A stretch of 49,138 nt of DNA from Cellulosimicrobium funkei. Lineage in GTDB: Bacteria > Actinomycetota > Actinomycetes > Actinomycetales > Cellulomonadaceae. The stretch is from NCBI RefSeq assembly GCF_001019615.1, contig NZ_JNBQ01000030.1:1-49138 (forward strand), written 5' to 3'. A program made the position numbers and the translations under genes. Of this stretch, positions 1 to 9,657 are shown piece by piece. The notes beneath the pieces are model-generated. The model was not told where the DNA came from, searched no databases, and was given only the letters and a program-made list of their open reading frames with translations. Within the stretch, counting starts at the first letter, position 1; every line of letters begins with the position of its first letter.

Positions 1-92
1 CGCTGGAGGGCCGCGCGACCACGGGCAAGGTCCTGCTCGTCCCCGACGACGCCGCGGGCACCTCGCCCGGCACGGTCGCGGGAGCGGCGTGA
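1..92 (+). CDS. C-terminal end of a zinc-binding/quinone oxidoreductase-like protein (partial)
   Basis: Only the last 29 codons are in the window, read from base 3 to the TGA at 90-92. The tail reads LEGRATTGKVLLVP and then a short acidic and glycine-rich end. The 'LEGR..GKVLLVP' pattern is typical of the last strand of medium-chain dehydrogenase/reductase proteins such as NADPH:quinone reductases, but 29 residues cannot fix the family. The stop codon overlaps the GTG of the next gene by four bases (GTGA), so the two are probably translationally coupled. The family call is an inference from the tail alone. Confidence 0.5.
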   Translation, partial: LEGRATTGKVLLVPDDAAGTSPGTVAGAA

Positions 93-370
93 ACTGGGAC
101 TGGGTCCCCGCGCGGCCGGGCGAGGAGGACGGGTCCGACGGCGGCCCCTCCCCCGCCCTGCGCCGCGCCGTGACGGTCCTCGCCGTCCTGCTCGCCGCGG
201 CGCTCGCCGTGTACTGGGTGACGGTCGGGCTGCGCCAGCAGGCGGACGCGTGCGTCGCCGACCGCCCCGACGGCGTCGCGATCCGTGACGTCGACGCGCG
301 GTGGCGCTGGGTCCCGCCGGGCTACGAGTGCGTCTACGCGACGGCCGAGGAGGACGTGACGCGCGCCTGA
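89..370 (+). CDS. Small single-pass membrane protein, unknown function
   Basis: A 93-residue protein of no family I recognise. Residues 1-25 are hydrophilic and acidic with a short basic patch. Residues about 27-47 form one strongly hydrophobic segment (VTVLAVLLAAALAVYWVTV), and the remaining 45 residues contain two cysteines and several tryptophans. The likely topology is N-in with a small extracytoplasmic domain that could hold one disulfide. The GTG start overlaps the stop of the preceding oxidoreductase-like gene (GTGA), which supports this start and a shared transcript. It ends 34 bases from the convergent thiD stop. Confidence 0.6.
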   Translation: MNWDWVPARPGEEDGSDGGPSPALRRAVTVLAVLLAAALAVYWVTVGLRQQADACVADRPDGVAIRDVDARWRWVPPGYECVYATAEEDVTRA

Positions 371-404
371 CCGACGTGACCGCTGCTCGCGCGCGGTCCG
401 AGCG

Positions 405-1337
405 TCAGCGCGGCACGACAGGCGACGAGGCGTGCAGGTGGTCGACCGGGCCGCGGCCCGTGCCGACGCGCAGCGCCGCGCCGCCGCGCAGCGCGCCGGT
501 GAGCCACTCCTTGGCCTCGCGCGCCGCGTCCTCCCAGCTCTCGCGCCGGGGCCGCAGGGCAGCGAGCGCCGCGGAGAGCGAGCACCCGGTTCCGTGCGTA
601 TGGGGCGTGTCCACGCGCTCCGCGTCGAACGTCGTGACGGTCGGCACCCCGTCCGACGACGGACCCGCCGGCACGACCAGGGCGTCCGGCGACGTCGCGC
701 CGGTGAGGTGGCCGCCCTTGAGCAGCACGACGGTGCCGCACGCCGTCGCATACGACCCGGCCTGGGCCAGCGCGTCGTCCCACGTCGTCGCGACGTCGCG
801 TCCCGCGAGGACGGCGAGCTCGGGCAGGTTGGGCGTCACGACGTCGGCCCGGGCCGCGAGGTCGCGCACGGCCTGCTCCGCGCCCGGGTCGAGCAGGCGG
901 TGCCCCGACGTCGCGACCATCACGGGGTCGAGCACGACCCAGGGCCGCGGGACCGCCGCGTCGGACCGGGCCGCGGCGAGGGCGTCGAGCCACGCCCCGA
1001 TCTCGCGCGCGTTCGCCTCGTCCGCGACCATGCCGATCTTCACGGCGTCGATCTCGACGTCGTCGGACACCGCGTCGAGCTGCTCGCGCAGGAACGCGGG
1101 TCCGGGGACGTGCACGGACCGCACGCCGTGCGTGTTCTGCGCGACGAGCGCCGTCGTGACGGCCATGCCGTAGGCGCCGTGCGCGGCGAAGGACTTGAGG
1201 TCCGCCTGGATGCCCGCGCCCCCGGTCGGGTCGGTGCCCGCGACCGACAGGACGCGCGGACGCGAGGGTCGGGTACCGGGTCCGCGGTCGGGACCGGGCG
1301 AGCGGGCGGGGTCGTGCTGGGGCAGGGCGAGCGTCAT
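405..1337 (-). CDS. thiD: Hydroxymethylpyrimidine/phosphomethylpyrimidine kinase ThiD
   Basis: A 310-residue ribokinase-fold enzyme that phosphorylates hydroxymethylpyrimidine and then its monophosphate, giving the pyrimidine diphosphate used by thiamine-phosphate synthase. The N-terminal substrate motif SVAGTDPTGGAGIQADLK lies at about residues 31-48. The mid-protein signatures KIGM and VLDPVMVATSG and the C-terminal anion-hole/catalytic motif GTGCSLSAAL are all present. The length is slightly above the usual 260-280 because of a 28-residue proline-rich N-terminus. The ATG at 1337 sits a few bases after the 3' end of a TPP riboswitch whose last strand contains the only good ribosome binding site, so control by thiamine pyrophosphate at translation is likely. 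No other thi gene is in the window. Confidence 0.93.
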   Translation of the reverse strand: MTLALPQHDPARSPGPDRGPGTRPSRPRVLSVAGTDPTGGAGIQADLKSFAAHGAYGMAVTTALVAQNTHGVRSVHVPGPAFLREQLDAVSDDVEIDAVKIGMVADEANAREIGAWLDALAAARSDAAVPRPWVVLDPVMVATSGHRLLDPGAEQAVRDLAARADVVTPNLPELAVLAGRDVATTWDDALAQAGSYATACGTVVLLKGGHLTGATSPDALVVPAGPSSDGVPTVTTFDAERVDTPHTHGTGCSLSAALAALRPRRESWEDAAREAKEWLTGALRGGAALRVGTGRGPVDHLHASSPVVPR

Positions 1338-1339
1338 CG

Positions 1340-1412
1340 CCGGACATCCCTTCGCTGGTACGAGCCAGAGCAGGTTCGACGGGTCTCATCTCAGCCCTCG
1401 CAGGCACCCCGT
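1340..1412 (-). promoter_or_regulatory. TPP (THI-box) riboswitch upstream of thiD
   Basis: Read on the minus strand from 1412 downwards, the conserved THI-box pieces appear in order. GGGGTGCC is at 1410-1403. GCTGAGA follows at about 1395-1389, then ACCC, then GAACCTG at about 1376-1370. Last comes TACCAGCGAAGGGA at about 1360-1347. The flanks GACA and TGTC can close stem P1. The GAAGGGA of the conserved 3' strand doubles as the Shine-Dalgarno for the ATG at 1337, so ligand binding would hide the ribosome site directly. The identification rests on the conserved core, which is unusually complete. Confidence 0.93.
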
Positions 1413-1422
1413 GTCGCTCGCC

Positions 1423-1428
1423 ATGCTA
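1423..1428 (-). promoter_or_regulatory. Probable -10 element for the thiD riboswitch transcript
   Basis: TAGCAT on the minus strand would place the transcription start near 1416, a few bases before the first conserved base of the riboswitch. No convincing -35 hexamer is visible; the nearest candidate is a TGAAAC-like sequence about 18 bases upstream. Confidence 0.45.
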
Positions 1429-1499
1429 CGTCCTGGGCGCCGGAGGGTTTCACCCGGTCTCGCGCGCGAGAACGCGTGCGAGACAGCGTCCTCCTGGGC

Positions 1500-1733
1500 A
1501 TGCCGCACGACCGACCTTCCCGCCGCCCCGTGCCGGGCTCCTCCGCGACGCCGCTGCGCCCTCCGGTCCCCGCCCGCTGGACGACCGTCGACCGCCGTGG
1601 GCGCCGCGTCGTGCTCGCCGGCGTCCTGACGCACGAGGACGGCGACCGTGTCGCGTTCGAGCACGCCCACCCCGTGCGCGGCGTGTGGCACGTCTGGGTC
1701 GCCCGTGCGGCGGTCGTGCGCGACGCACCCTGA
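1500..1733 (+). CDS. Small hypothetical protein
   Basis: A 77-residue basic protein of no family I recognise. A proline/arginine-rich N-terminus is followed by what looks like one small beta-rich unit (WTTVDRRGRRVVLAGVLTH, then VAFEHAHPVRGVWHVWVARA). It fills the space between the divergent thiD promoter and the convergent YceI gene, ending 11 bases before the YceI stop. An in-frame GTG at 1476 is an alternative start. Position and codon usage fit a real gene, but there is no homology argument. Confidence 0.5.
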   Translation: MPHDRPSRRPVPGSSATPLRPPVPARWTTVDRRGRRVVLAGVLTHEDGDRVAFEHAHPVRGVWHVWVARAAVVRDAP

Positions 1734-1744
1734 CGGGCGGGACG

Positions 1745-2419
1745 TCAGCCCTGGTGGATCGCCTCGCCCGCGATCTCGAGGCCGATCTTCTTGCCCACGA
1801 GGAAGCCGCCGGTCTCGAGGAGCACGTTCCAGACGAGGCCGAAGCTCTCGCGGTCGATCTCGCCCGCGGCGTGGAACCCGAAGATGTCCCGGCCGTACGG
1901 GTCGCGTCGCGCGCCCCCGTACTGCATGGACAGCACCGTCCGGTGGGTGACGCCGCGGACGGTGAGCAGTCCGCTGACGAGGAACCGCCCCGCCTGCGCG
2001 GCCCGGGGCTGCACACGCTCCTGCGCGAGCTCGGCGCGCTCGGGCGAGCGGTTCCGCAGCCGCGCCCACGCGAGGATCTGGTCCTGCTGCTCGCCCTGCC
2101 GGTCGATCGAGGTGCTGCGGAACTCGATCGTCGGGTAGGCGTCGACGTCGAGGAAGTCGGGGCTGCGGAGGTGCGCGTCGCGCTCCTCGTGGTGGGTCGT
2201 GAGGCTCGCCGTCTCGATGGTCGCCGACACGGCCGACGCGGTCGGGTCCTCGCCCACCAGGATCGTCGCGCGCGCCCGGGTGAACTCTCCCCGGACGGGC
2301 GACACCATCATGTGCATCCCGGTGAACCCGATGCGCTTGTGCGCCTCGTCGAGGGCGTAGGTGCCGGCCTCGGGAACGGTGAGGCCGTTCCACTGCCGGA
2401 CAGGGCGTGCCGTCGTCAT
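1745..2419 (-). CDS. YceI family protein
   Basis: A 224-residue YceI-like protein, a lipocalin-like beta barrel that binds isoprenoid or other amphipathic ligands. Family features are YALDEAHKRIGFTGMHMMVSPVRGEF near residues 20-45, the IETASLTTHHEERDAHLRS stretch, DVDAYPTIEFRST, and the late motifs LTVRGVTH and EIDRESFGLVWN. There is no signal peptide, so it is probably cytoplasmic as in many actinobacterial members. The ATG at 2419 is preceded by GGGAG at a normal distance. It is a single gene; a hairpin at 2584-2615 separates it from the SDR gene upstream on the same strand. Its ligand cannot be told from sequence. Confidence 0.9.
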   Translation of the reverse strand: MTTARPVRQWNGLTVPEAGTYALDEAHKRIGFTGMHMMVSPVRGEFTRARATILVGEDPTASAVSATIETASLTTHHEERDAHLRSPDFLDVDAYPTIEFRSTSIDRQGEQQDQILAWARLRNRSPERAELAQERVQPRAAQAGRFLVSGLLTVRGVTHRTVLSMQYGGARRDPYGRDIFGFHAAGEIDRESFGLVWNVLLETGGFLVGKKIGLEIAGEAIHQG

Positions 2420-2583
2420 CCGTCGCTCCCAGGCGTCGTCGAGCCGCGACGTCGGTGTCCGCCCGGTACTGGTCAGGTGTCCAGGACAGCATCCCCGATG
2501 AGTGGATGAAGATTCAACTACGTACCGGGTGATCTCCCTCCCTCCGCCGTCCGCGACCGTCGGAGAACCACCCCGAACGCGCG

Positions 2584-2615
2584 AGCGCCGCCCGACCGGA
2601 GGGTCGGGCGGCGCT
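2584..2615 (-). terminator. Strong hairpin terminator after the pheS-pheT-SDR operon
   Basis: A perfect 14-bp inverted repeat (AGCGCCGCCCGACC against GGTCGGGCGGCGCT) with a four-base loop, 61 bases beyond the SDR stop. There is no clear T-tract, as is common in GC-rich actinobacteria. The rest of 2420-2676 holds only the YceI upstream region, where I see no confident promoter. Confidence 0.75.
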
Positions 2616-2676
2616 GCGGTCTGGATCGCGGCGGGTCTGCGGTGCGGCGGGTGGCGACACCGCAGTCGCCGCGACG

Positions 2677-3555
2677 TCAGCGAGCCGGGAGCTCTCCCGG
2701 CATCGGGTCGTCCGCGCCCCAGCGCGTCACGCGCAGCCGGCGCGCGTCGGGGCCCGGCAGCGAGTCCCCGCGGCGCGCGGCCTCGTCCGCCGCGGCGCGC
2801 AGCGACTCCGGCGAGTCGTGCGTCACGCGGACGAACGCGCCCGAGAAGGCGTCGAGCTCGCCCCGGGCGATCGCGACGACCATCTCGACCGTTCGCTCGA
2901 CCGGGGTCCACTCGGTGCGGCCCTCGTGCATGGCCATCGACGCGGTCATGTCGGTCTGCACCACGCCGGGCGAGACCTCGAACGTGCGCAGCCCGCGCGC
3001 GTGGCCGGACCGGTGGAGGTTCGCCCCCAGCCGCAGGAGCGCCGTCTTGCTCGCGTTGTACGCGCTCGCGCCGTCCATGTCGTGCGAGCCCGCGCCGCTG
3101 TTGAGGTCGACGACGCGGCCCCCGCCGCGCGCGAGCATCCCCGGGACGACGGCGCGCGCGAGGAGGAACGGCCCGCGCACGTTGGTCTCGACGATCGCCC
3201 ACCACTCGTCGGGGTCCGCCTCCCAGAGCGGCACCTCGGCGTCGACACGCCCCGCGTTGTTGACGAGCAGGTCGACGCTCCCGAGCGCGTCCTGCGCGTC
3301 GCCGACGGCCGCCGCGACCGCCGCGGCGTCCGTGACGTCCGCCGTGACCACGACCGCGCGCCCCGCACCGCTCACGGTCAGGGCGCGGATCTCGTCGGCC
3401 ACGCCCGCGAGCCGGTCGGCGTCGCGCGCGAGGAGCGCGACGTCGAGGCCGGCCGCGGCGAGTCCGACCGCGATCGCGCGGCCTATGCCGCGCGACGCGC
3501 CGGTCACGAGCGCCGTCCGCGCGGGAACGACGGCGACCGTGCCCTCCGCGCTCAC
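2677..3555 (-). CDS. Short-chain dehydrogenase/reductase (SDR)
   Basis: A 292-residue classical SDR with a Rossmann fold. The NAD(P)-binding motif TGASRGIG is near residues 17-24 and the NNAG motif (VDLLVNNAG) near 98-101. A serine lies in the LNSGAG region, the YNASK catalytic Tyr/Lys near 163-167, and the SPGVVQTDM loop follows. It carries about 50 residues more than the minimal fold at the C-terminus. The GTG start overlaps the pheT stop (GTGA), so it is co-translated with phenylalanyl-tRNA synthetase, though no functional link is known. The substrate is unknown; the GxxxGxG pattern with an Arg after Ser slightly favours NADPH. Confidence 0.88.
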   Translation of the reverse strand: MSAEGTVAVVPARTALVTGASRGIGRAIAVGLAAAGLDVALLARDADRLAGVADEIRALTVSGAGRAVVVTADVTDAAAVAAAVGDAQDALGSVDLLVNNAGRVDAEVPLWEADPDEWWAIVETNVRGPFLLARAVVPGMLARGGGRVVDLNSGAGSHDMDGASAYNASKTALLRLGANLHRSGHARGLRTFEVSPGVVQTDMTASMAMHEGRTEWTPVERTVEMVVAIARGELDAFSGAFVRVTHDSPESLRAAADEAARRGDSLPGPDARRLRVTRWGADDPMPGELPAR

Positions 3556-6172
3556 GCCCGCAGCTCCGCGCCGACGCGCTCGCGCGCCACCGACACGGCT
3601 CCCTCGCGGACGCGCGCGACGTCGTCGGCGGTGAGCGTGCGGTCCGCGGCGCGCAGCCGCAGCGAGAACGCGAGCGACTTGCGCCCGGCGCCGACCTGCT
3701 CGCCGGTGAAGACGTCGAACAGCGCGACCTCCTCGAGCAGGTCGCCGGCGCCGTCGACGATCGCGTCGCGCAGCGCCTGCGCGGTCACGTCGGCGTCCAC
3801 CACGAACGCGAGGTCCTCCTTGGCCGCGGGGAAGCCCGAGACGGGCGTCGCCTGCACCGGCGCGTCGGACGAGCGCTCCACGAGCGCGGTGAGGTCGACC
3901 TCGAACGCCACCGCACGCGCAGGGAGGCCCAGGTTCTCGACCACCTTGGGGTGCAGCTCGCCCGCGTGCCCGACGACCGTCCCGTCCGCGAGCTCGAGGC
4001 GCGCGCAGCGCCCCGGGTGGAACGGTGCCCGCGCGGTGTCCGCGACCACGGTCACGTCGGCATCCCCCCGGAGGCCCGCGCGTTCCGCGACGCGTCGCGC
4101 CGCGGCGAGCGCGTCGGTCCAGTCCGCCGCGCGGCCCGGACCCCACCAGCCGGCACGCTCGCGGCGCCCGACGAGGACGCCGGCCACGTGGCGCGGCTGC
4201 GACGGCAGCGCGGCGTCGATCGCCGCGAGCTCCTCGTCGCTCGGCCGGACCCCGCCCGGCAGCGCGGGCGCGGCAGGCGCGTCGGGCCGCGGGTGCGTGA
4301 CGAGGCCGATCTCGAAGAGCGCGACGTCGCCCAGCCCCCGCCCCACGTTGCGGCGCGTGGTCTCCAGCAGGGTGCTCAGCAGGTCCGTGCGCATCAGCGG
4401 GCGGTCGTCGGCGAGCGGGTTGAGCAGGCGCAGCGCACGACGGCGGGCATCGTCCACGGGCAGACGCAGCGCGTCGAGCTCCGCGTCCCCGACGAACGGG
4501 TAGCTGAGCGTCTCGACGAAGCCGTCCTCCGCGAGCGCCCGCGCGACCGAGCGGCGCACGCGCTGCTCGCGCGTGAGCCCCCGGCCGCCGGGAGCGGCGG
4601 GCAGGAGGGACGGGATCTCGTCGTAACCGACGAGACGCGCTACCTCCTCCACGAGCTCGGCGGGCTCCGTGAGGTCGGGTCGCCACGACGGCGGGGTCAC
4701 CACGAGCACGCCGGTGGCGTCCACGTCGTCCGCCTCGACCGTGCACCCGATGGCCCCGAGCGTCCCGACGACCTGCTCCAGCGTGTACGGCACGCCGACG
4801 AGACGCTCGGCCTCGCCGACAGGGAGCCGGATCGCGGTGGGGGCGACGACGCGGTCGAGATCGCTCACGGCCGGGTCCGCGGTGCCGCCGCCGAGCTCGA
4901 CGAGCAGGTCGACGACGCGCTGCGCCGCGACCGCGGGCAGCAGCGGGTCGACCCCGCGCTCGAACCGCTTGGCGGCCTCGCTCGACAGCTTGTGGCGGCG
5001 CGAGGTACGCGCGACCGTCACCGGGTCGAAGTGCGCGGCCTCGACGAGCACGGCCGTCGTCGTCGGACCGACCTCGGAGGAGGCGCCGCCCATGACGCCC
5101 GCGAGGCCGAGCACGCGGGAGGCGCGCACGCCGTCGGGGCTGTCAGTGATGAGCAGGTCCTCGGGGTCGAGCGCCCGGTCGACGTCGTCGAGCGTCACCA
5201 GGCGCTCCCCCGCCGCCGCGCGACGCACGACGATCGGCGCCGCGACCTGCTCCAGGTCGTACGCGTGCAGGGGCTGGCCCAGGTCGAGCATGACGTAGTT
5301 CGTGACGTCGACCGCGAGCGAGATCGGCCGCATGCCCGACGCCGTGAGGCGGCGCTGCATCCACGCGGGCGTCTGCGCCGCGGGGTCGATCCCGCGCACG
5401 ACGCGCGTGACGAACCGGTCGCACCCGACGACGCCGTGGACCGGCGCCGCGTCGTCCACCTCGACGGGGAACCCGTCGGGCGTCGCGGCGGGCGGCGGGG
5501 TCGGCAGCGAGCCCGGCAGACCGGGGTCGGTGAAGCGCGCGCCCGTCGAGTGCGAGAACTCGCGCGCGACGCCGCGGTAGGAGAACGCGTACCCGCGGTC
5601 GGGCGTCACGTTGATCTCGAGCACCTCGTCGCCGAGCCCGAGCAGCGCGATCGCGTCCTGCCCGGGGGTCAGGCCCTCGGCCGCGTACCCGAGCCGCGGC
5701 AGCACGATGATGCCGTCGTGGTCCTCGCCGAGCCCGAGCTCACGCTGGGAACAGATCATGCCGTCGGACACGTGCCCGTAGGTCTTGCGGCTCGCGATGG
5801 CGAACGGTCCGGGCAGGACGGAGCCCGGCAGCGCGACGACGACGAGGTCGCCCGGCGCAAAGTTGTGCGCGCCGCACACGATGCCGCGCGCCCCGCCCAC
5901 CGGCAGGTCGGCAGGGTCGACGCCGTGGATCTCGGCGACGTTGTGCTCCGCGCCGACGTCGACCAGGCACCAGTTGATCGTCTTGCCGTTCTTCTGCGGC
6001 TCGGGCGTCATCTCCAGGACGCGCCCGACGACGAGGGGACCCGTCACGGCCGCGCCGTGGATCGCCTCCTCCTCGAGGCCGACCCGGACGAGGTCGGCGG
6101 CGAGCCGCTCGGCGGTGAGCCCAGCGGGCAGCTCGACGTGGTCGCCCAGCCAGTCGATGGCGACGTAGGGCA

Positions 6173-6173
<1 letters not shown>
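3552..6173 (-). CDS. pheT: Phenylalanine--tRNA ligase beta subunit PheT
   Basis: An 873-residue beta chain of the (alpha-beta)2 enzyme that charges tRNA-Phe. In order it shows the N-terminal MPYVAIDWL, an EMAP/tRNA-binding-like domain (about 40-155, with IHGVDPADLPVGGARGIVCGA), the B3/B4 editing domain and the B5 domain. The catalytic-like core follows, and the C-terminal FDX-ACB anticodon-binding domain starts near GFPAAKEDLAFVVD. The length is a little above the typical 800-850. Its ATG overlaps the pheS stop by one base (TGATG) and its stop overlaps the SDR start, so the three genes form one operon. Confidence 0.97.
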
Positions 6174-7357
<1,184 letters not shown>

Positions 7358-7392
7358 TCAAGGGTGGCCTGGACGGGTGCCGCCTCGCGGGG

Positions 7393-7439
7393 CGCGACGC
7401 ACGGGGCGCGCGCGGGCGCGCGCTCGTGCGCGCGTCGCG
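7393..7439 (-). other. Long GC hairpin in the pheS leader
   Basis: An outer 8-bp stem (CGCGACGC at 7393-7400 against GCGTCGCG at 7432-7439) encloses a run of alternating CG that can itself fold (GCGCGC arms). It lies at the expected 5' end of the pheS transcript. The sequence is also a strong purine-pyrimidine alternation, so it could adopt Z-DNA or be a protein site rather than an RNA element. I saw no T-box motif and no run of Phe codons in the leader. Confidence 0.5.
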
Positions 7440-7442
7440 GTC

Positions 7443-7448
7443 ATTCTA
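7443..7448 (-). promoter_or_regulatory. Probable -10 element for pheS
   Basis: TAGAAT on the minus strand, a good match to TANNNT, places the start near 7436 and gives a leader of about 135 bases. The -35 region (GGACCG at a 17-base spacing) is poor. Confidence 0.5.
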
Positions 7449-7472
7449 GGGCGCCCGTCCCGGCCCGGTCCG

Positions 7473-7529
7473 TCCCGCCTCGGGCGGGAGGTGTGCACGC
7501 GTCAGTCGCGCGGGCCCGTGACGGGCCCG
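7473..7529 (-). terminator. Two hairpins after thpR, likely operon terminator
   Basis: Two perfect inverted repeats lie between the thpR stop and the pheS promoter. CGGGCCC/GGGCCCG is at 7511-7529 with a five-base loop, and TCCCGCC/GGCGGGA is at 7473-7489 with a three-base loop. Together they probably end the infC-to-thpR transcript. The 358 bases of 7301-7658 otherwise hold the pheS leader and promoter, and I see no gene in them. Confidence 0.6.
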
Positions 7530-7658
7530 GGAAATCGACGACCACCGTGCATGCTCATGGCCGCCATCCTCGCACAGCCGTCGTGGGGGTGCCGGGCCGG
7601 TGCCCGCGCGGGAGTCGCTCTCGCAGTGGCTCGCGACGTCCTCCCGACGACGCGGTCG

Positions 7659-8321
7659 TCAGCCGCGCGCGGCCGTCCCGGCCAGCGGGAAGGTCTCGAC
7701 CGTGCGGTACACCCGCCGGCCCGACGTGTCGCCGGACGTGGACTCGAGCAGCAGGAGCTCGTGCGCGGCCCAGTCGGGGCCCGCGTAGACGGACAGCGCC
7801 GCGGCCGGACCAGCGAGCGGGTCGCCGGCGGTGACGTCGGCGACGCCTCCCCCCGGACGGCGTCCGACGGAGCGCGCGCGACGTCGCGCCTGCCGGGCCC
7901 CGGCGGCGGCGCGTGCCACGGTGAGGTGGGCACGCTGCCGCGGCCGGCGGTCCACGCGGACGCCGGCGTCCCCGGCCGCCTCGGCGACGGCCGCGCTGAG
8001 GTCACGGAGCTCGTCCGCGTCCACGCCCCCGACGCCGACCCACAGCACGCGCCGGTCGAAGACGCCGGCACCGCGCAGGCGGAGAGACGGCGGTGGGTTC
8101 TCGCGCGCGACCGGCACGAGCGCGGCGGCGAGGTCGGGCAGCGCCCCGTCCGGCACGTCCCCGAAGAACGAGACGGTCACGTGCCACAGCTCCGGCGGGG
8201 TCCACCGCACGAGCGGTGCGCCGTCGGGCCGGCGCGCCTCCTGGGCGTGCGCGCCCGAGAGCGCGAGCGCGAGATGGTCGACCGCGGCGGCGCTCGGGCG
8301 GAGCGCGGCGAACAGGCTCAC
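7659..8321 (-). CDS. thpR: RNA 2',3'-cyclic phosphodiesterase (2H family)
   Basis: A 220-residue member of the LigT/ThpR 2H phosphoesterase family, which opens 2',3'-cyclic phosphates on RNA ends. The two HxT motifs are present: HVTVSFFGDV at about residues 46-55 and HLTVARA at about residues 130-136. The N-terminus VSLFAAL and the C-terminal LLLLEST fit the family. An arginine-rich insertion (QARRRARSVGRRPGGG) follows the second motif and is longer than usual. The GTG start overlaps the trmH stop (GTGA). It is the last gene of the infC operon, so an RNA-processing role fits the context. Confidence 0.85.
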   Translation of the reverse strand: MSLFAALRPSAAAVDHLALALSGAHAQEARRPDGAPLVRWTPPELWHVTVSFFGDVPDGALPDLAAALVPVARENPPPSLRLRGAGVFDRRVLWVGVGGVDADELRDLSAAVAEAAGDAGVRVDRRPRQRAHLTVARAAAGARQARRRARSVGRRPGGGVADVTAGDPLAGPAAALSVYAGPDWAAHELLLLESTSGDTSGRRVYRTVETFPLAGTAARG

Positions 8322-9274
8322 GCGCCGGTCCCCGGCGCCCCGGCCGGTCGCCGGGCCGGTCGGTGGGCCCGGCTGGAGGCGTAGAGGCACACCGTCGCGG
8401 CGGTGGCGAGGTTGAGCGACTCGGCAAGCCCGCGGATCGGGACGCGCACGACCGCGTCGGCGAGCGCCCGGTCCTGCTCGGGCAGGCCCCAGGCCTCGTT
8501 CCCGAAGACCCAGGCGGTCGGGGCCGCGAGGTCGACGCGGCGCTGCTCGCCGTCGAGCGCCCCCTCGCCCGCCGGACCGGCCACGTCGAGCAGGTCGTCC
8601 AGGTCCAGGTCACCCGCGCCGTCGGCGGCGAGCACGGCGAGCCCAGCGGCGCGCAGCGCGGCCACCGCGTCCGCGAGGCTCACGCCCGTGACGACGGGCA
8701 GGTGGAACAACGAGCCCGCGGTGGAGCGCACGACCTTGGGGTTGTGCACGTCCACGCTCTCGCCCGCGAGCACGACCGCGTCCGCGCCCGCCGCGTCGGC
8801 GGCCCGGATCACGGTCCCGGCGTTCCCCGGGTCGCGCACCGTCGCCAGCACCGCGACGAGGGCGGGCCGCTCGCGGCCGGGACCGGTGAGCGTGGCGACG
8901 ACGTCCTCGACCGTGGGCTCCTGTGCGCGGACCACCGCGAGCACGCCCTGCGCGTCGGGGCTCATCGCGGTGAGCACCTCGGCCGTCGCGACGTGGACGT
9001 GCAGACCCGCGGCGCGGGCGTCGTCGACGATCTCGGGGTGCCGCCCGCCGGCCGTGGGCGTCACGTACACGTCGCGGACGCGCTCGGGGGCGTGCCGCAC
9101 GGCCTCGCGCACGCCCTGCGGCCCCTCGACGAGGAGCTGTCCGTGCCGGGAACGCGCCGGACGCCCGGCCAGCGCACGGACCGCCTTGACCCGGTCGCTG
9201 CGAGGGTTCGTCAGCGTGGGGTCGAGCAGGTCGTGCGCCGTCCGGGCGTCCGTGGCGCGAGGGGCGCTGGTCAG
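8318..9274 (-). CDS. TrmH/SpoU family RNA 2'-O-methyltransferase, apparent CTG start
   Basis: A protein of about 318 residues that methylates a 2'-OH of rRNA or tRNA with S-adenosylmethionine. An N-terminal substrate-binding domain begins at [15 protein letters not shown]. The trefoil-knot SPOUT domain follows with [19 protein letters not shown] (motif 1), [11 protein letters not shown] (motif 2) and [12 protein letters not shown] (motif 3). There is no in-frame ATG, GTG or TTG between the rplT stop and the conserved N-terminus. The best start is the CTG at 9274-9272. It overlaps the rplT stop as CTGA and has GAAGG seven bases upstream. CTGs at 9229 and 9214 are alternatives; the nearest in-frame ATG lies far inside rplT. 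The exact RNA target is unknown. Confidence 0.88.
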   Translation of the reverse strand: MTSAPRATDARTAHDLLDPTLTNPRSDRVKAVRALAGRPARSRHGQLLVEGPQGVREAVRHAPERVRDVYVTPTAGGRHPEIVDDARAAGLHVHVATAEVLTAMSPDAQGVLAVVRAQEPTVEDVVATLTGPGRERPALVAVLATVRDPGNAGTVIRAADAAGADAVVLAGESVDVHNPKVVRSTAGSLFHLPVVTGVSLADAVAALRAAGLAVLAADGAGDLDLDDLLDVAGPAGEGALDGEQRRVDLAAPTAWVFGNEAWGLPEQDRALADAVVRVPIRGLAESLNLATAATVCLYASSRAHRPARRPAGAPGTGA

Positions 9275-9657
9275 GCTGCGGCCTTCGGCGCGTTGACGTC
9301 CTCGGGGAGCGCGTCCTTGGCGACCTGGACGAGCGCGTTGAACGCTGCCACGTCGTTGACCGCGAGCTCGGCGAGCAGGCGACGGTCGACCTCGACACCC
9401 GCGGCCTTGAGGCCCTGGATGAGGCGGTTGTACGTCAGACCCTGCGCGCGGGACGCCGCGTTGATGCGCTGGATCCACAGCTTGCGGAAGTCGCCCTTGC
9501 GCGCCTTGCGGTCGCGGTACGAGTAGACGAGGGAGTGGGTGACCTGCTCCTTCGCCTTGCGGTAGAGGCGCGAGCGCTGGCCGCGGTAGCCGCTGGCGCG
9601 CTCGAGGGTCGTACGGCGCTTCTTCTGGGCGTTGACCGCCCGCTTCACGCGTGCCAC
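9271..9657 (-). CDS. rplT: 50S ribosomal protein L20
   Basis: A 128-residue L20 that binds 23S rRNA early in 50S assembly. It starts [33 protein letters not shown] as expected and keeps the conserved [21 protein letters not shown] helix region. The C-terminal residues beyond 118 are alanine-rich. It is third in infC-rpmI-rplT, 67 bases after rpmI, and its stop overlaps the apparent CTG start of trmH. Confidence 0.98.
   Translation of the reverse strand: MARVKRAVNAQKKRRTTLERASGYRGQRSRLYRKAKEQVTHSLVYSYRDRKARKGDFRKLWIQRINAASRAQGLTYNRLIQGLKAAGVEVDRRLLAELAVNDVAAFNALVQVAKDALPEDVNAPKAAA

Noticed and set aside
1386-2492. Long open frame antisense to the small plus-strand gene and overlapping YceI
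   Set aside because: Its arginine/histidine-rich product is the wrong-frame reading typical of high-GC DNA; the real YceI frame explains the region.
7502-7570. Very small minus-strand frame (about 20 codons) starting at 7570
   Set aside because: No ribosome site, and it overlaps the hairpin of the probable terminator.
9275-9478. trmH beginning at the ATG at 9478 inside rplT
   Set aside because: It would add a 68-residue arginine-rich segment read from the L20 gene in another frame, unlike any TrmH protein.
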